A stretch of DNA of 64,000 bases from Mucilaginibacter dorajii (GCF_024808255.1 NZ_JANTYS010000018.1:1-64000), one strand, 5' to 3'. Counted from the stretch's first letter, positions 16,267 to 26,203 are shown. Notes: generated from the letters alone by a model not told the origin. Program-made: numbers and translations.

Positions 16267-17889
16267 ATGCGTAAAAATTATTGCCTCCTTATCCTGCTTT
16301 TAATTTTATCATTTGCCACTTACGCCCAAAACCCTATTAGCCTGCAGGGCCAGCCGGTAATTATTAACAAGGATACCCTTTTTAAATTTTACACCGGGCA
16401 GGGTCTTTTTGAAGCCCATGAACGTGCCGAGGTTGTAACCAAACGCATAGAGGGGCTTATCAACAGCATTGATTTCAATAAAGATTCGCTCAGGCTCAGC
16501 AATGATTCCAACCTGTCGGTTATCACTTACAAATCGCAGATCATCATGGCGGTTAATAACCAGGATGCCCGGTTCTCGGAAGTTAACCGCCAGCAACTTG
16601 CCGCCAGTTATTTAAATATCCTGAAAACCAAACTGGGCAATTATTTTGCTAACAACAGCACCCAACAGGTAACCATTAATATTTTAGAGGCCACCGCGGT
16701 TGTTATCCTGCTTATCATTTTAATCTGGGCCTTAAATAAAGCCGCCAGGTGGGTTAAACTAAAGCTCCTCAGGGCCTGGGAAGCACGGATGGATAAATTA
16801 GCCGCCCAGGGCGCACCTGTGGTGTATGCGCATCGGCTGCTTCCGCTTATTACCGGGTTATTGCGTATTGGGCGCTTTATACTCATCATTTTACTGGTTT
16901 ACATGGCGCTGCCTGTGTTGTTCTTTATTTTTCCATCCTCAAAGCCCATTGCCAATTTATTACTGGGCTATATTGTAACACCGTTTAAAAGCATTTTACT
17001 TGCCATAGTTAACTACATTCCCAACCTGCTTACCATAGCCGTTATTTACCTTGTTACACGGTACATTGTTAAACTGGTAAAATTTATTGCTAACGAAATT
17101 GCACAGGGTGCTATCAGCATCAATGGCTTTTATGCCGAGTGGGCCATGCCTACCTACAATATCATCAGGGTGCTGCTCTTCGCGTTTATGTTTGTGGTGG
17201 TTTTTCCTTACCTGCCGGGGTCCGACTCTAAAATTTTCCAGGGGGTAACCGTGTTTTTGGGCGTACTGTTCTCTTTGGGATCATCATCGGCCATATCAAA
17301 TATGGTATCGGGCATTGTACTTACCTATATGCGCCCCTATAAAATTGGCGACCGTATAAAAGTGGGCGAAGTAAGCGGCGATGTGGTAGAAAAAAATCTG
17401 CTGGTTACCCGCCTTCGCACTATAAAAAACGAAGATATAACCATACCCAATGCCACTATATTGAGCGGGCACACCGTTAATTACAGCACCGTTGCCAAAA
17501 CCATGGGCCTGGTATTAAACACCACGGTAACCATTGGCTACGATGTACCCTGGCAAACTATCCATAACCTGCTCATCAGCGCCGCCGAAGCCACCGAAGG
17601 CATCATGACCGATAAAAAACCCTTTGTACTGCAAACGGCCCTTAACGATTTTAACGTGAGCTACCAGCTAAACGCCTACACCGCGTTATCAAACCAAATG
17701 GCTGCGGTTTACTCCCGCTTACATCAAAACATACAGGATAAATTTAACGAGGCTGGGGTAGAGATCATGTCGCCGCACTACACCTCGTTGAGGGATGGTA
17801 ATCATATCCAGATCCCTGATGGGTATGTGCCCGAGGGATACAGTAAGCCGGGGTTTAAGGTAGAAGGTGATGGAAATATCCAAAGCTAA
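16267..17889 (+). CDS. Mechanosensitive ion channel family protein (MscS type)
   Basis: 540 residues. A signal peptide (residues 1-20, ending TYAQ) precedes a periplasmic helical domain (about 25-130), several membrane helices, and the MscS pore helix plus beta-domain: LFSLGSSSAISNMVSGIVLTYMRPYKIGDRIKVGEVSGDVVE is the family hallmark (about residues 335-377). The alpha/beta vestibule domain follows. It relieves turgor under hypo-osmotic shock, or is a small-conductance channel of the YnaI/YbdG kind. The proline/glycine-rich tail (IPDGYVPEGYSKPGFKVEGDG) is an addition. Confidence 0.9.
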   Translation: MRKNYCLLILLLILSFATYAQNPISLQGQPVIINKDTLFKFYTGQGLFEAHERAEVVTKRIEGLINSIDFNKDSLRLSNDSNLSVITYKSQIIMAVNNQDARFSEVNRQQLAASYLNILKTKLGNYFANNSTQQVTINILEATAVVILLIILIWALNKAARWVKLKLLRAWEARMDKLAAQGAPVVYAHRLLPLITGLLRIGRFILIILLVYMALPVLFFIFPSSKPIANLLLGYIVTPFKSILLAIVNYIPNLLTIAVIYLVTRYIVKLVKFIANEIAQGAISINGFYAEWAMPTYNIIRVLLFAFMFVVVFPYLPGSDSKIFQGVTVFLGVLFSLGSSSAISNMVSGIVLTYMRPYKIGDRIKVGEVSGDVVEKNLLVTRLRTIKNEDITIPNATILSGHTVNYSTVAKTMGLVLNTTVTIGYDVPWQTIHNLLISAAEATEGIMTDKKPFVLQTALNDFNVSYQLNAYTALSNQMAAVYSRLHQNIQDKFNEAGVEIMSPHYTSLRDGNHIQIPDGYVPEGYSKPGFKVEGDGNIQS

Positions 17890-17910
17890 ATTTACTTACC
17901 TACCATCCCC

Positions 17911-17941
17911 AAAAAGAAAAAACCTGCCACTGGGGCAGGTT
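17911..17941 (-). terminator. Intrinsic terminator of the exopolysaccharide operon
   Basis: An 8-bp stem (AACCTGCC at 17921-17928 with GGCAGGTT at 17934-17941) is followed on the minus strand by a U-rich run, 48 bases after the stop of the polytopic protein at 17989. Confidence 0.75.
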
Positions 17942-17988
17942 GACATTTAGTTATAGAACAGTTAATAGTTAAAGTTCAAATTTGGCGT

Positions 17989-19557
17989 TTACTGAATACT
18001 GATGATTTTGTAAAGCACCCAGTTATCTGTTTCGTAAACGCGTTTGTAGTTTATCCCACTGTTTACAATACGAATAAGTGGAATATACCTGTTGTTTAGC
18101 TGGGTGTAACCCGTAAAAGGGTTTTTAGCCGTGGCAATCAGTATATAATCGTCGTATTTATAAGGTGTTTCTATGCCGCTCAAAAACAATTCCTGGTAGG
18201 GCAAGGTCAGTTGCTTGATATTGTTGGTAAACGCGGCAATAGGGTAAGCCACCGCATCGTCTACAAGCACATGGGAGTTTTTGGGGAGGCCGTTAATGTA
18301 ATCAGCAATTTCCATACTTTCATGCTGATCTGTATTTGGCGTGCGGTTAAGCAGCGTGGCCATATAACTTCTTTCTTCGGGGATGAGTGAGTTACGCAGA
18401 AAGTCAAAACCAGTATAAAACTGCACCAACACTACAAGTGCTACTATAATTTTAAACACCCGTTGATTTTTAACCGTTTGCGCTTTAAATATTAAACATA
18501 GCAAAGCCAGCACAAGAAACACCATGTAATACTCATAGGTGAGATAAAGCTTATCATATTCAATGTGCAAAAACTCAATAAAAGCAAATGGTGTTAAAAT
18601 AGTTAATGCCTGGTAAGTGCTTTCGCGAAAAAGATATATGGCCACCAAAATGAGCGGGCAAAAATAAATTACCCTGGCCGATACCAATATCGATAACTCG
18701 GGTAATTGGTAATTGGTAGCCGCGGTGGTCATGTCGTAGTTAAGCTTATCAACCAGTACCGTCCACGTAGCGTACGGACTTTCAATGAAATAGTTAAGAT
18801 CATTGGCGTGCGTTAAGTTTAACAGCTTATAGCAAATGATAGATGCAATAGGCAATATAAACAGGATGATATAAATGGCAAACGTTTTACCGATTAGCTT
18901 ACGACGTAATGACGGGCTGTTGAAACTTAAAAACAACCTGAATATAGATTCCTTTTCGCCCAGGTTTAAACTTTGCAATGTGATGGCCAGTACCAGTGGT
19001 ACAAAAAACAAACTAAGCCAGATAAATTTATAATCGCAAAAAATAAGCGTAACCAACGACATACTGGCCAGCGAAACGTGAAACGTAGTATTTGAGCGAT
19101 AAAATTTAAGCAGGTTAAAAAAGAACAGGAAGAAAAATATAAGTACCAGGTAAATGGCCTTGCCCGATGTTGCCGTGTAAACAATTCCCGGGTGAAAAAA
19201 GAACATCAGCACAACCAGGTACAGGTAAAAGTCATCATTTTTAATACGGCTGCTCATGGAAACCGCTATGAGGTAAAACAAACCGGCAGTACCTATGGCA
19301 GATGCAATTACCGGTGCCAGGAAAGTGTTGACAGAGCTAAAAATAATAGAGCAATAAAAAGGCAAAAGCGGCGCCGTAAGGCCCATTACTTTAATGCGGT
19401 TGCCTACGCCTTCAAAAATGATCTTGGTCTTCTCAATATAAAAAATAGATTCCCGGTTATAATAACCCAAATGGTTTAAATACACGCCTATTACAATGTA
19501 GTAAATGGCAAGCATCGCGGTTATTATAAACAGATATTGACTTTTTGATATCCTCAT
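17989..19557 (-). CDS. Polytopic membrane protein of the exopolysaccharide locus
   Basis: 522 residues with about eleven hydrophobic segments and a soluble C-terminal part (from about residue 410: DQHESMEIADYINGLPKNSHVLVDDAVAYPIAAF). This layout matches GT-C fold glycosyltransferases of the PMT/ArnT-like or mannosyltransferase type, with an acidic residue after the first helix (YYNRESIFYIEKTK) as a possible catalytic site. The assignment is by topology, not by a diagnostic motif; a Wzy-like polymerase is the alternative. It starts 2 bases after the GT2 gene. Confidence 0.65.
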   Translation of the reverse strand: MRISKSQYLFIITAMLAIYYIVIGVYLNHLGYYNRESIFYIEKTKIIFEGVGNRIKVMGLTAPLLPFYCSIIFSSVNTFLAPVIASAIGTAGLFYLIAVSMSSRIKNDDFYLYLVVLMFFFHPGIVYTATSGKAIYLVLIFFFLFFFNLLKFYRSNTTFHVSLASMSLVTLIFCDYKFIWLSLFFVPLVLAITLQSLNLGEKESIFRLFLSFNSPSLRRKLIGKTFAIYIILFILPIASIICYKLLNLTHANDLNYFIESPYATWTVLVDKLNYDMTTAATNYQLPELSILVSARVIYFCPLILVAIYLFRESTYQALTILTPFAFIEFLHIEYDKLYLTYEYYMVFLVLALLCLIFKAQTVKNQRVFKIIVALVVLVQFYTGFDFLRNSLIPEERSYMATLLNRTPNTDQHESMEIADYINGLPKNSHVLVDDAVAYPIAAFTNNIKQLTLPYQELFLSGIETPYKYDDYILIATAKNPFTGYTQLNNRYIPLIRIVNSGINYKRVYETDNWVLYKIISIQ

Positions 19558-19559
19558 TT

Positions 19560-21404
19560 TTATTTAACAACGTTTGTAGGGTTATTAACTTTACTTAAAC
19601 CATGATTGGTTTTTTCCCAGTAAAACGGATTGGTAATAAGCTGGTACAAACCCATATAAGCTGCTGCCGAGTGCATTAACCAGTACACCGGGTTGGCAAT
19701 GGCAAACAATATGAGCTCAAAATAGCGGCGCTTAAATACAGCCATCATGTTTACGTAAATCATCAGAATGTTACCCACCATCAAGTTAAATATTGCCATA
19801 AATAAAACCCAATCCGGAAATAACGACCGGATGGTTGAAAAATCAAACACAACATAACAAACAAATATGGCCAGCAACAAAGGGTACACTAAAAACGTTG
19901 CCGATGTGGCGCCAATAAAAAAGTTAAAGCCCAAAAAGCCTTTCCAGCCCACTTTACGCCACAGGGTTGCCGGGTTACGCATGTGTACCAGCCAGGTTTG
20001 CATATATCCTTTAATCCACCTTGAGCGCTGCCTGATCCAATTAAAGGGTTCATTGTTGGCCTCTTCATAAGTGGTTGAGTTTACAATAGCCACCTTATAC
20101 CCCTTAGCATAAGCGCGAACGCCAAGATCGGCATCTTCGGTTACGTTAAACGGGTCCCAGGCACCCAGTTCAACCAGCGCATCCATTTTAAAATGGTTAC
20201 TGGTACCACCTAATGGAATAGGGATATCCAGGGTATCCAGTCCGGGCAGCATATAATCAAACCAGTATGAATACTCCAGCGTAAACATACGGGTCAAAAA
20301 GTTCTCATTACGGTTAAAGTAGTTTAGCGCGCTTTGAATACAGATATAGTGCTCTGGTAGCTTGGCGAACAGGGCTACCACTTTTTTAAGCTGATCTGTA
20401 TCAGGAATATCCTCGGCATCGTAAATGGTTAAAAATGTTCCTCTTGAAAAGTGTAAACCGTAGTTACAAGCTTTGGGCTTGGTTTTAGGCATATGAAATG
20501 GCACAACAATCACTTCAAAAACAGCAGGAAAATCCAGGTTTTGCACCGCTTTTAAGGTTTTATCGTCATCTTCCTCAATAAGCAGTTTAATATCTAATAA
20601 CTCACGCGGATAATCTAAACTCTGCAAATTCCAGATGAGTTTTTTAATCAGCTTATCTTCTTTATATACCGGCAAAAGTATGGTGTATGGTGGTAGTTCG
20701 TCATTAACAACGTTGCGCACTTCCTCCTTACTTACCGCCTGGTGCAACTCAAACCGGGAACCTACCAGCGCCAGGAACAGCTTAAATATAATAGCCACCA
20801 GGAAAAACAAACTTATAATTACGTTAAGTATGATGGATGTATTTTTAAAGCTTAAAACCATCCCTACAGCTATAATAGCCAGCAGGCTAAAAATAACTAC
20901 AAGCTGTGGTGTGGTAAAAGTTATTGATGCCGAGCTTTTGGGGTCGCGGCGTAAAAGTTCATATACTGCTGCTTTAACATATTTTTCGCCAAGCAGCTTG
21001 TGGCTCAGCCAGGTAATATCCAAATCATAAGCAATGATAATATCGGGCTCCATATCGTAAGTAAACCTGATAAAATCTATAAAAAGCTGATCTGTAGGGT
21101 CGGCCATTAAGGTTACCACCCGGTTATTCTCTATCCTCAGCGGTAGGGCCAGGTGATCATTGGCAAATTTAAGTTCAACCTGTTTTAAAACTTCGGGATC
21201 AAATGCCTCTTCTCTTATTTGTGCAAAATGATAGCCGGCGTTGCTTAATGAGCGTTCATAGTTTTTGCGGGAAATGTAGCCAAAGTTAAGTGCTATCTTA
21301 ACATAGGCCATTCCCGATGTTTCTGCAAAACTTTTAATCTTTACCTGATCGCCTGGTGTGATAAATCCGTCATTAGCCAAAAGTTCAGGAATTGAAATAC
21401 TCAT
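19560..21404 (-). CDS. Processive-type GT2 glycosyltransferase with GspE_N/MshEN-like N-terminal domain
   Basis: 614 residues. Residues 1-150 resemble the N-terminal domain of type II secretion ATPases (GspE_N/MshEN): ALNFGYISRKNYERSLSNAG, then LPLRIENNRVVTLMADPTDQLFIDFIRF. Two helices follow (about 165-210). The GT2 core has PYTILLPVYKED, the DxD-like TIYDAEDIPD, the TED base in VTEDADLGVRAYAKGY and the QxxRW-type RQRSRWIKGYMQTW, the set found in cellulose-synthase-like polymerising enzymes. C-terminal membrane helices would form a translocation channel. It has no PilZ domain; in other proteins MshEN domains bind cyclic di-GMP, so the N-terminus may be the control site. Confidence 0.85.
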   Translation of the reverse strand: MSISIPELLANDGFITPGDQVKIKSFAETSGMAYVKIALNFGYISRKNYERSLSNAGYHFAQIREEAFDPEVLKQVELKFANDHLALPLRIENNRVVTLMADPTDQLFIDFIRFTYDMEPDIIIAYDLDITWLSHKLLGEKYVKAAVYELLRRDPKSSASITFTTPQLVVIFSLLAIIAVGMVLSFKNTSIILNVIISLFFLVAIIFKLFLALVGSRFELHQAVSKEEVRNVVNDELPPYTILLPVYKEDKLIKKLIWNLQSLDYPRELLDIKLLIEEDDDKTLKAVQNLDFPAVFEVIVVPFHMPKTKPKACNYGLHFSRGTFLTIYDAEDIPDTDQLKKVVALFAKLPEHYICIQSALNYFNRNENFLTRMFTLEYSYWFDYMLPGLDTLDIPIPLGGTSNHFKMDALVELGAWDPFNVTEDADLGVRAYAKGYKVAIVNSTTYEEANNEPFNWIRQRSRWIKGYMQTWLVHMRNPATLWRKVGWKGFLGFNFFIGATSATFLVYPLLLAIFVCYVVFDFSTIRSLFPDWVLFMAIFNLMVGNILMIYVNMMAVFKRRYFELILFAIANPVYWLMHSAAAYMGLYQLITNPFYWEKTNHGLSKVNNPTNVVK

Positions 21405-21415
21405 TATATATAGGT

Positions 21416-21532
21416 TACTTTATTAGTATCAAGTAGTTAGTATCAAGTAGTTAGTAGTAAGCATCAAGTAGTAAGTATCAAGTAGATGGCGTGATTTTAA
21501 AAATCTTACTACTTGATACTTACTACTAAAAC
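21416..21532. repeat. Stop-abutting word palindrome (AGTATCAAGTAGT word)
   Basis: Begins directly after the TAG of the BcsB-like gene: words GTAGTAAGTATCAAG, a T/A-rich loop near 21497, then their inverse complements up to the GT2 start region. It uses the same word as 11899-12063 although the genes are unrelated. Confidence 0.75.
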
Positions 21533-23614
21533 CTAATCGTTAAACAGATCCTGTGACTTTTGAACCCTTGAACGAACATACAGGAATGATAACAGTATTA
21601 ATATCAATATACCTAATAGTATGTAAAGATTGTAGCTATCCCAGAAACGGGTTAAACCACTTTTGGTATCAATGTACTCCAGGTTTTCGCTTGATTTATT
21701 AATGTTAAACAGGTACTTGTTGGAGTTAACATCAGAGATACAAACATTGCTTGACAGGGTGGAAAGTTGCTCGGTAATTGATTTTGAAGCGGCTAAAAAT
21801 GCTTCGCCCACATGCACCCCTGTTGCGGTAATTACCAACGTGGCATTGTTGCTGCGGCCATAAAAAATTTGAGCCAGGCCGGCCGATACCGTATCTGACA
21901 GTGAATATACCGGCGTATTATTATCTGTTCTGTACAGCCTGAAATCTTTTTCAAAATTGATAGGTGCATCCCTAAACTCTTTCAGCAATTTATCATCCTT
22001 TGATAATAATGCAATGATGTTGTATTTTTTTAGATCTGTTGAAGGAATATCATCAGAGTAAACAAATTCTGGGAAGTTGTTGGCATTGATGTTGTTGTTT
22101 AGCTCATAAATGATCTCTCCCATTGCTCCGGCGGCGTATTTAGCGTAATCTTTGGTTACCACTATGCGGGTAGTTCCGGTGTTAAACGCTTCAGGGTATT
22201 GATAAAAGCTCAAATCACTGGTTACAAAAGGATTTTTTGATTCCAGGTATGATTTGTCAACATCAACTTCGGCAAAAAAGTTGGTAAAGCTGTCCTTACA
22301 GTGGCCACTTGTTGGGTAAAACCTAAATTCGGCTTCAAGTGTATTGTATTTGTGATGCTGATAACGGTTAATAGTAATACCGGTATTTAGTTTACCGGTA
22401 CCATCCAGTTTTTCGCTGCTTATCAATAATCCATTCAGGTAAATGTTAAAGAAACCACGGTCGCCGGGGTTTAAAGCACTGTAGTTGGCCACAAAACGAA
22501 TTTCAACTTCTTTGGGTGTAAAGCTAAAATCACTGTTTTTAAAACTATAAGCACTTTTTAGTGAGCCAATGCCCGATAAAAAGTCGCTTACGCCCCCTAT
22601 CTGTTTCAGCGATAATTTTGAGCGGTTTTCATCAATAGTTTTTGAAAATGTATTTTGCGCTTTTTCAATTAACAGGTAGTCGCCATAAGTTGAGTTAAGT
22701 ATGTTCATATTACCCAAAGCGGTAATAGCCTTTTCGTACCCGGCATCGTCACCACCGGTAACAAATAAAACCTCTTTGGCTAAGCTTTCCTGGGTAGCGG
22801 TTTTAATAGCAGTTAATACCCCATTAGTTTCAACCATACGGGTATTGGTATCAGTTACGGTAACAACTGATTTGTGCAGGTAAAATAAGCCCTGTCCGTT
22901 TTGTGGCGTAACTTTTACCAGCTCGCGCATATTGGTAGTTAAAGCGCTTATGTTGCCTACTTTAATGTAGTTGCGTACGCTATCAGGTAAATGAGTTTCG
23001 TCATAAACCATGATATCGCGTGTTTGCGTCTTTTTTAAACGTGCATAGGCCCAGGCTACAGCCTTAAGGTCATGCAGGGTTGGGTTTGCCGGATAAACTA
23101 TCGCTTTTTTTGAATCGAAGCAATTGCTGATATTTACGTTATCAAAAAAGTTTTTATTACTGCGGATGAGCGATAAATAAGAGTAGTTTTTAACCTTTAA
23201 CCACATGGCTGGATTATCCAGATCGCGGCATATATCATCGGTAATAGTAAGCAGGGTTTTGATCTGTATTTTAAGGAATTTATCGTTCGAAAGATCGGCC
23301 CGGGTTAAATTAAGTACTATCCGCTGAATAGAGTCTTTGGTCATCCTGCCGCTGTAGGCTGGCTTATTATTTATAACCACGTTGATATAAGAGCGGTCTT
23401 TCAGCAAAGCCTGTGAAGGCTCAAAATATAAAACCACCTTGCTGCCGTTCATTTCGGTAAGCGGGGTAATTTTGAAGTAAAATGAATTAGCACCGCTCAT
23501 TCCGTATATTACATCATCGTCATGACCCAGCGCTTTGAAGGTTACAATGTTTTGTGCTTTCGACGCTGTACTCAATATAAATACAAAAGCTAATAAGGAA
23601 AGAAATTTATTCAT
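21533..23614 (-). CDS. BcsB-like periplasmic polysaccharide-synthase subunit
   Basis: 693 residues with a signal peptide (MNKFLSLLAFVFILSTASKA) and one C-terminal membrane helix (LYILLGILILILLSFLYV) followed by a short cytoplasmic tail. The architecture and stretches such as YFKITPLTEMNGSKVVLYFEPSQALLKDRS, INVVINNKPAYSG and ITDDICRDLDNPAMWLKV match the BcsB family, the periplasmic partner of bacterial cellulose synthase that guides the growing chain. It sits between the histidine kinase (14 bases upstream) and the GT2 gene, so it is probably the partner of that enzyme. The polymer need not be cellulose. Confidence 0.82.
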   Translation of the reverse strand: MNKFLSLLAFVFILSTASKAQNIVTFKALGHDDDVIYGMSGANSFYFKITPLTEMNGSKVVLYFEPSQALLKDRSYINVVINNKPAYSGRMTKDSIQRIVLNLTRADLSNDKFLKIQIKTLLTITDDICRDLDNPAMWLKVKNYSYLSLIRSNKNFFDNVNISNCFDSKKAIVYPANPTLHDLKAVAWAYARLKKTQTRDIMVYDETHLPDSVRNYIKVGNISALTTNMRELVKVTPQNGQGLFYLHKSVVTVTDTNTRMVETNGVLTAIKTATQESLAKEVLFVTGGDDAGYEKAITALGNMNILNSTYGDYLLIEKAQNTFSKTIDENRSKLSLKQIGGVSDFLSGIGSLKSAYSFKNSDFSFTPKEVEIRFVANYSALNPGDRGFFNIYLNGLLISSEKLDGTGKLNTGITINRYQHHKYNTLEAEFRFYPTSGHCKDSFTNFFAEVDVDKSYLESKNPFVTSDLSFYQYPEAFNTGTTRIVVTKDYAKYAAGAMGEIIYELNNNINANNFPEFVYSDDIPSTDLKKYNIIALLSKDDKLLKEFRDAPINFEKDFRLYRTDNNTPVYSLSDTVSAGLAQIFYGRSNNATLVITATGVHVGEAFLAASKSITEQLSTLSSNVCISDVNSNKYLFNINKSSENLEYIDTKSGLTRFWDSYNLYILLGILILILLSFLYVRSRVQKSQDLFND

Positions 23615-23628
23615 CTGGTTGTAAATAA

Positions 23629-24975
23629 TTAATTTATAACGTAAAATTCTACTCTGAAATAGTTGCCGTTTTCGTCACTCCGATAGGTTAACTCGCCACC
23701 CATTTCCTGGGTCATTAATTTGGCTATAGATAAACCAAGGCCCAAACGGCTTTCTGTAACGCCCGATGTATCATTCAAGGTTTTGAGCTTGTTGAACATC
23801 ATGTCTAATTCACTCTGGCCTATAGCAATACCTTCATCAATGATTTCAAAAACAAAGTGCTGACGCTGAAGACTGGTTACAACCTTTAATGTATTATTGG
23901 TTTGTGAAAATTTTATAGCGTTTGATAACAGGTTTTGAAACACCTGCCCGGTAAATACCTTATCAAGCCTTACGTTAAGCGGTAATTTTAAAATATTATC
24001 AATCAGGTGGATGTTTTTCATTAGGGCCGTTTCATACAGGCCTTTAAAAACATGCATCACCTCAATATTTACATCAAAAATTTCTATATTAAATTTCATT
24101 TCGGGCGATTCAATCTCCTTAACATCCATCAGCTTATTAAGCATATACTGCATTTTTTCGGCCGACTCAGCTATATACCCCACAAATTCCTTCTGATCGC
24201 TGCTTAAGCGATAGTCCTCCTCCTTAATCATATTGTTACTCATCACAACAGAGCCTATCAGGTTTTTAAGATCATGGCCCGCTATATTAATGAAGCTGTT
24301 CTTTTGCCCATCAAGCTTACGTAATTGCTCATATTGCATATCAATAAGGTTATTTTTTTCATTGATATCGGTATTCTGTTGCTTTAACTGATCGTTTGAT
24401 TTCTCAATCAGAATTTGTGACCGTACGTCGCGCTGCATCACCTTATAGCGGGTATTAGGTATAAGGCATGATATTGCTGCTATAATAAAAAACAACTGCC
24501 CGCCATTGTTAATCACAATATCAAGGTTATATTCATGTTGTGCGTTAAAAAATATAGCAAGCAGCAAAATCGCTGCTAAAAACTGGATAATGGAGTTAAT
24601 GGGCTCCCAAAACACCAGCAGGTTAAAGAATAAAATGACCGTTGCAAAAATTGAATAATAAACATTTAAGCTTTGTACATTCACAATATTGCAAAGTATT
24701 GCCGATGTAACCGATAGCAACAGCATGGATAAGTGCAGCAATATCCGGTAATCGTATTTTTTATACTGGATAAAACTGTGTAGCGCGTAAATAATTAAAC
24801 AGGTTATGATGCGAACAATCACCAACTGGATCCAGATATCCTGAGCGTAGATGTAGTCAACAATGGCAAAAAGGGGATAAAGAAAAACAATAGTAAAAAC
24901 AATGTTATTTGTTTGGAACCACGCTTTTTTTGAGGTCTCTTTTATTAATTCTTCTTTTGTAATTTGAACAAACAT
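23629..24975 (-). CDS. Membrane sensor histidine kinase
   Basis: 448 residues. Five or six membrane helices (about residues 20-180) carry no large periplasmic loop. A coiled coil (about 190-220) leads to the H-box FINIAGHDLKNLIGS with the phospho-accepting His, then N-box LLSNAIKFSQ, D-box IIDEGIAIG and G-box SRLGLGLSIAKLM. There is no receiver domain and no response regulator gene nearby, so it is orphan in this window. As the first gene of the unit HK - bcsB-like - GT2 - membrane protein, it probably controls or senses synthesis of the polymer. Confidence 0.88.
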   Translation of the reverse strand: MFVQITKEELIKETSKKAWFQTNNIVFTIVFLYPLFAIVDYIYAQDIWIQLVIVRIITCLIIYALHSFIQYKKYDYRILLHLSMLLLSVTSAILCNIVNVQSLNVYYSIFATVILFFNLLVFWEPINSIIQFLAAILLLAIFFNAQHEYNLDIVINNGGQLFFIIAAISCLIPNTRYKVMQRDVRSQILIEKSNDQLKQQNTDINEKNNLIDMQYEQLRKLDGQKNSFINIAGHDLKNLIGSVVMSNNMIKEEDYRLSSDQKEFVGYIAESAEKMQYMLNKLMDVKEIESPEMKFNIEIFDVNIEVMHVFKGLYETALMKNIHLIDNILKLPLNVRLDKVFTGQVFQNLLSNAIKFSQTNNTLKVVTSLQRQHFVFEIIDEGIAIGQSELDMMFNKLKTLNDTSGVTESRLGLGLSIAKLMTQEMGGELTYRSDENGNYFRVEFYVIN

Positions 24976-25014
24976 TATTCGCTATCTTAGAATTATAAAT
25001 TAAAATTAAGGCCT

Positions 25015-26178
25015 GTGTTAATTGTAGGGGTTAGTAATGCTGCGAAAAACAAAATTATCCGTTTTACGCAGGTTTTAAACTTTTTGTTAACATTATTATT
25101 CTTAACAATAAATTGCCTTGTTGCAAAAAGTAGTCCAAAAGAAAACTCCCAACGGGCATTAGCGTTTAAACGGACAAAAAGCCTCGATAACGGGATAAGC
25201 TTTTCATGGCTTGAGCAAACCTGGAATAAAGCACCGCTTAACCAAAACGCTATAAAAGACAGCGATTTTGAACTGCTTAAAAAACTGGGGTTCAAAAGCA
25301 TCAGGCTACCAATAGCCTTTTCATATCTCGAAACAGAACAAACATTAACAGCGCAGTTATTCAGGAACATTGATAAAGTGGTTAAGCAAAGCCATAGGTA
25401 CGGTTTTAAATTGGTTTTGGATTTACACAACGGCAACTTAAATGACACCAATTATACTGCCCAAACAGCTAAAATTATCAGTATATGGCTAAAGATAACC
25501 CAAAGATACAGGTATACCAGCCCCGATGAAGTATTGTTTGAGTTATACAACGAACCGCCCCACATGAACCCCGATGTGTGGAAAGATGCCGCATATAACA
25601 TCGTAACCGCGCTGCGTAAAGTTGACAAAAACCGCACCTATATTATTGGAGCATCAAATTATAACAGCATATATGAACTGAGCCGCTTTGTAAGGCTGGC
25701 CGACGAAAACATCATTTACACTTTTCACTTTTACGAACCCTTCTTTTTTACCCACCAGGGCGCCGAATGGATTGGCAACCAGGTTGCAACAACCGGGGTA
25801 ACATTTCCTTATAGTGCGGAAAATTTTCCAGCCCTTAACCCAAAGGCAAAAGGAACACCAGGAGAGGCGCACTACCAATTGTACAAAAAAGATGGCAATG
25901 AACGCTCTGTGAATGATAAATTACAGATAGTTAAAGATTGGGGTAATAAATACGCGGTGCCCATTCTTTGCGGCGAATATGGGGTATACAACAAATACGC
26001 CGATTTGGATAGCCGTTGCAGATATATTAAAGCTGTAAGGGCGGCATTAAAGCGGCTGAACATCCCCGGAATGATGTGGGATTACAACAGTTCTTTCTCC
26101 ATATTTACCGGCAAGCCCTCCATACTTAATTTACCAACGTGTATGAAAGACGCAATAGGTTATAATCCCGCAAAATGA
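25015..26178 (+). CDS. Glycoside hydrolase family 5 endoglucanase-like protein
   Basis: 387 residues from the GTG at 25015. A hydrophobic leader (FLLTLLFLTINCLVAKS) suggests export, possibly as a lipoprotein at the Cys although the lipobox is poor. The GH5 signature is complete: FKSIRLPIAFSYLE, LVLDLHN, FELYNEPPHMNP with the acid/base Glu, TFHFYEPFFFTHQG, and LCGEYGVYN with the nucleophile Glu. It is divergent from the kinase/synthase unit; a beta-glucanase beside a synthase is the usual arrangement in cellulose and similar polymer loci, where it trims or releases chains. Upstream ATGs are absent, so the GTG is the best start. Confidence 0.85.
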   Translation: MLIVGVSNAAKNKIIRFTQVLNFLLTLLFLTINCLVAKSSPKENSQRALAFKRTKSLDNGISFSWLEQTWNKAPLNQNAIKDSDFELLKKLGFKSIRLPIAFSYLETEQTLTAQLFRNIDKVVKQSHRYGFKLVLDLHNGNLNDTNYTAQTAKIISIWLKITQRYRYTSPDEVLFELYNEPPHMNPDVWKDAAYNIVTALRKVDKNRTYIIGASNYNSIYELSRFVRLADENIIYTFHFYEPFFFTHQGAEWIGNQVATTGVTFPYSAENFPALNPKAKGTPGEAHYQLYKKDGNERSVNDKLQIVKDWGNKYAVPILCGEYGVYNKYADLDSRCRYIKAVRAALKRLNIPGMMWDYNSSFSIFTGKPSILNLPTCMKDAIGYNPAK

Positions 26179-26203
26179 TGTAACTTTATTGTGCTTTAAA
26201 TGT

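Noticed and set aside
17989..23614. Naming the polymer locus bcsA/bcsB (cellulose)
   Set aside because: The GT2 has an N-terminal GspE_N-like domain and no PilZ, there is no BcsC or BcsZ pair, and the polymer cannot be deduced from sequence.
24993..25451. 152-codon frame opposite the GH5 gene
   Set aside because: Shadow of a gene with complete GH5 motifs; no start context or family match.
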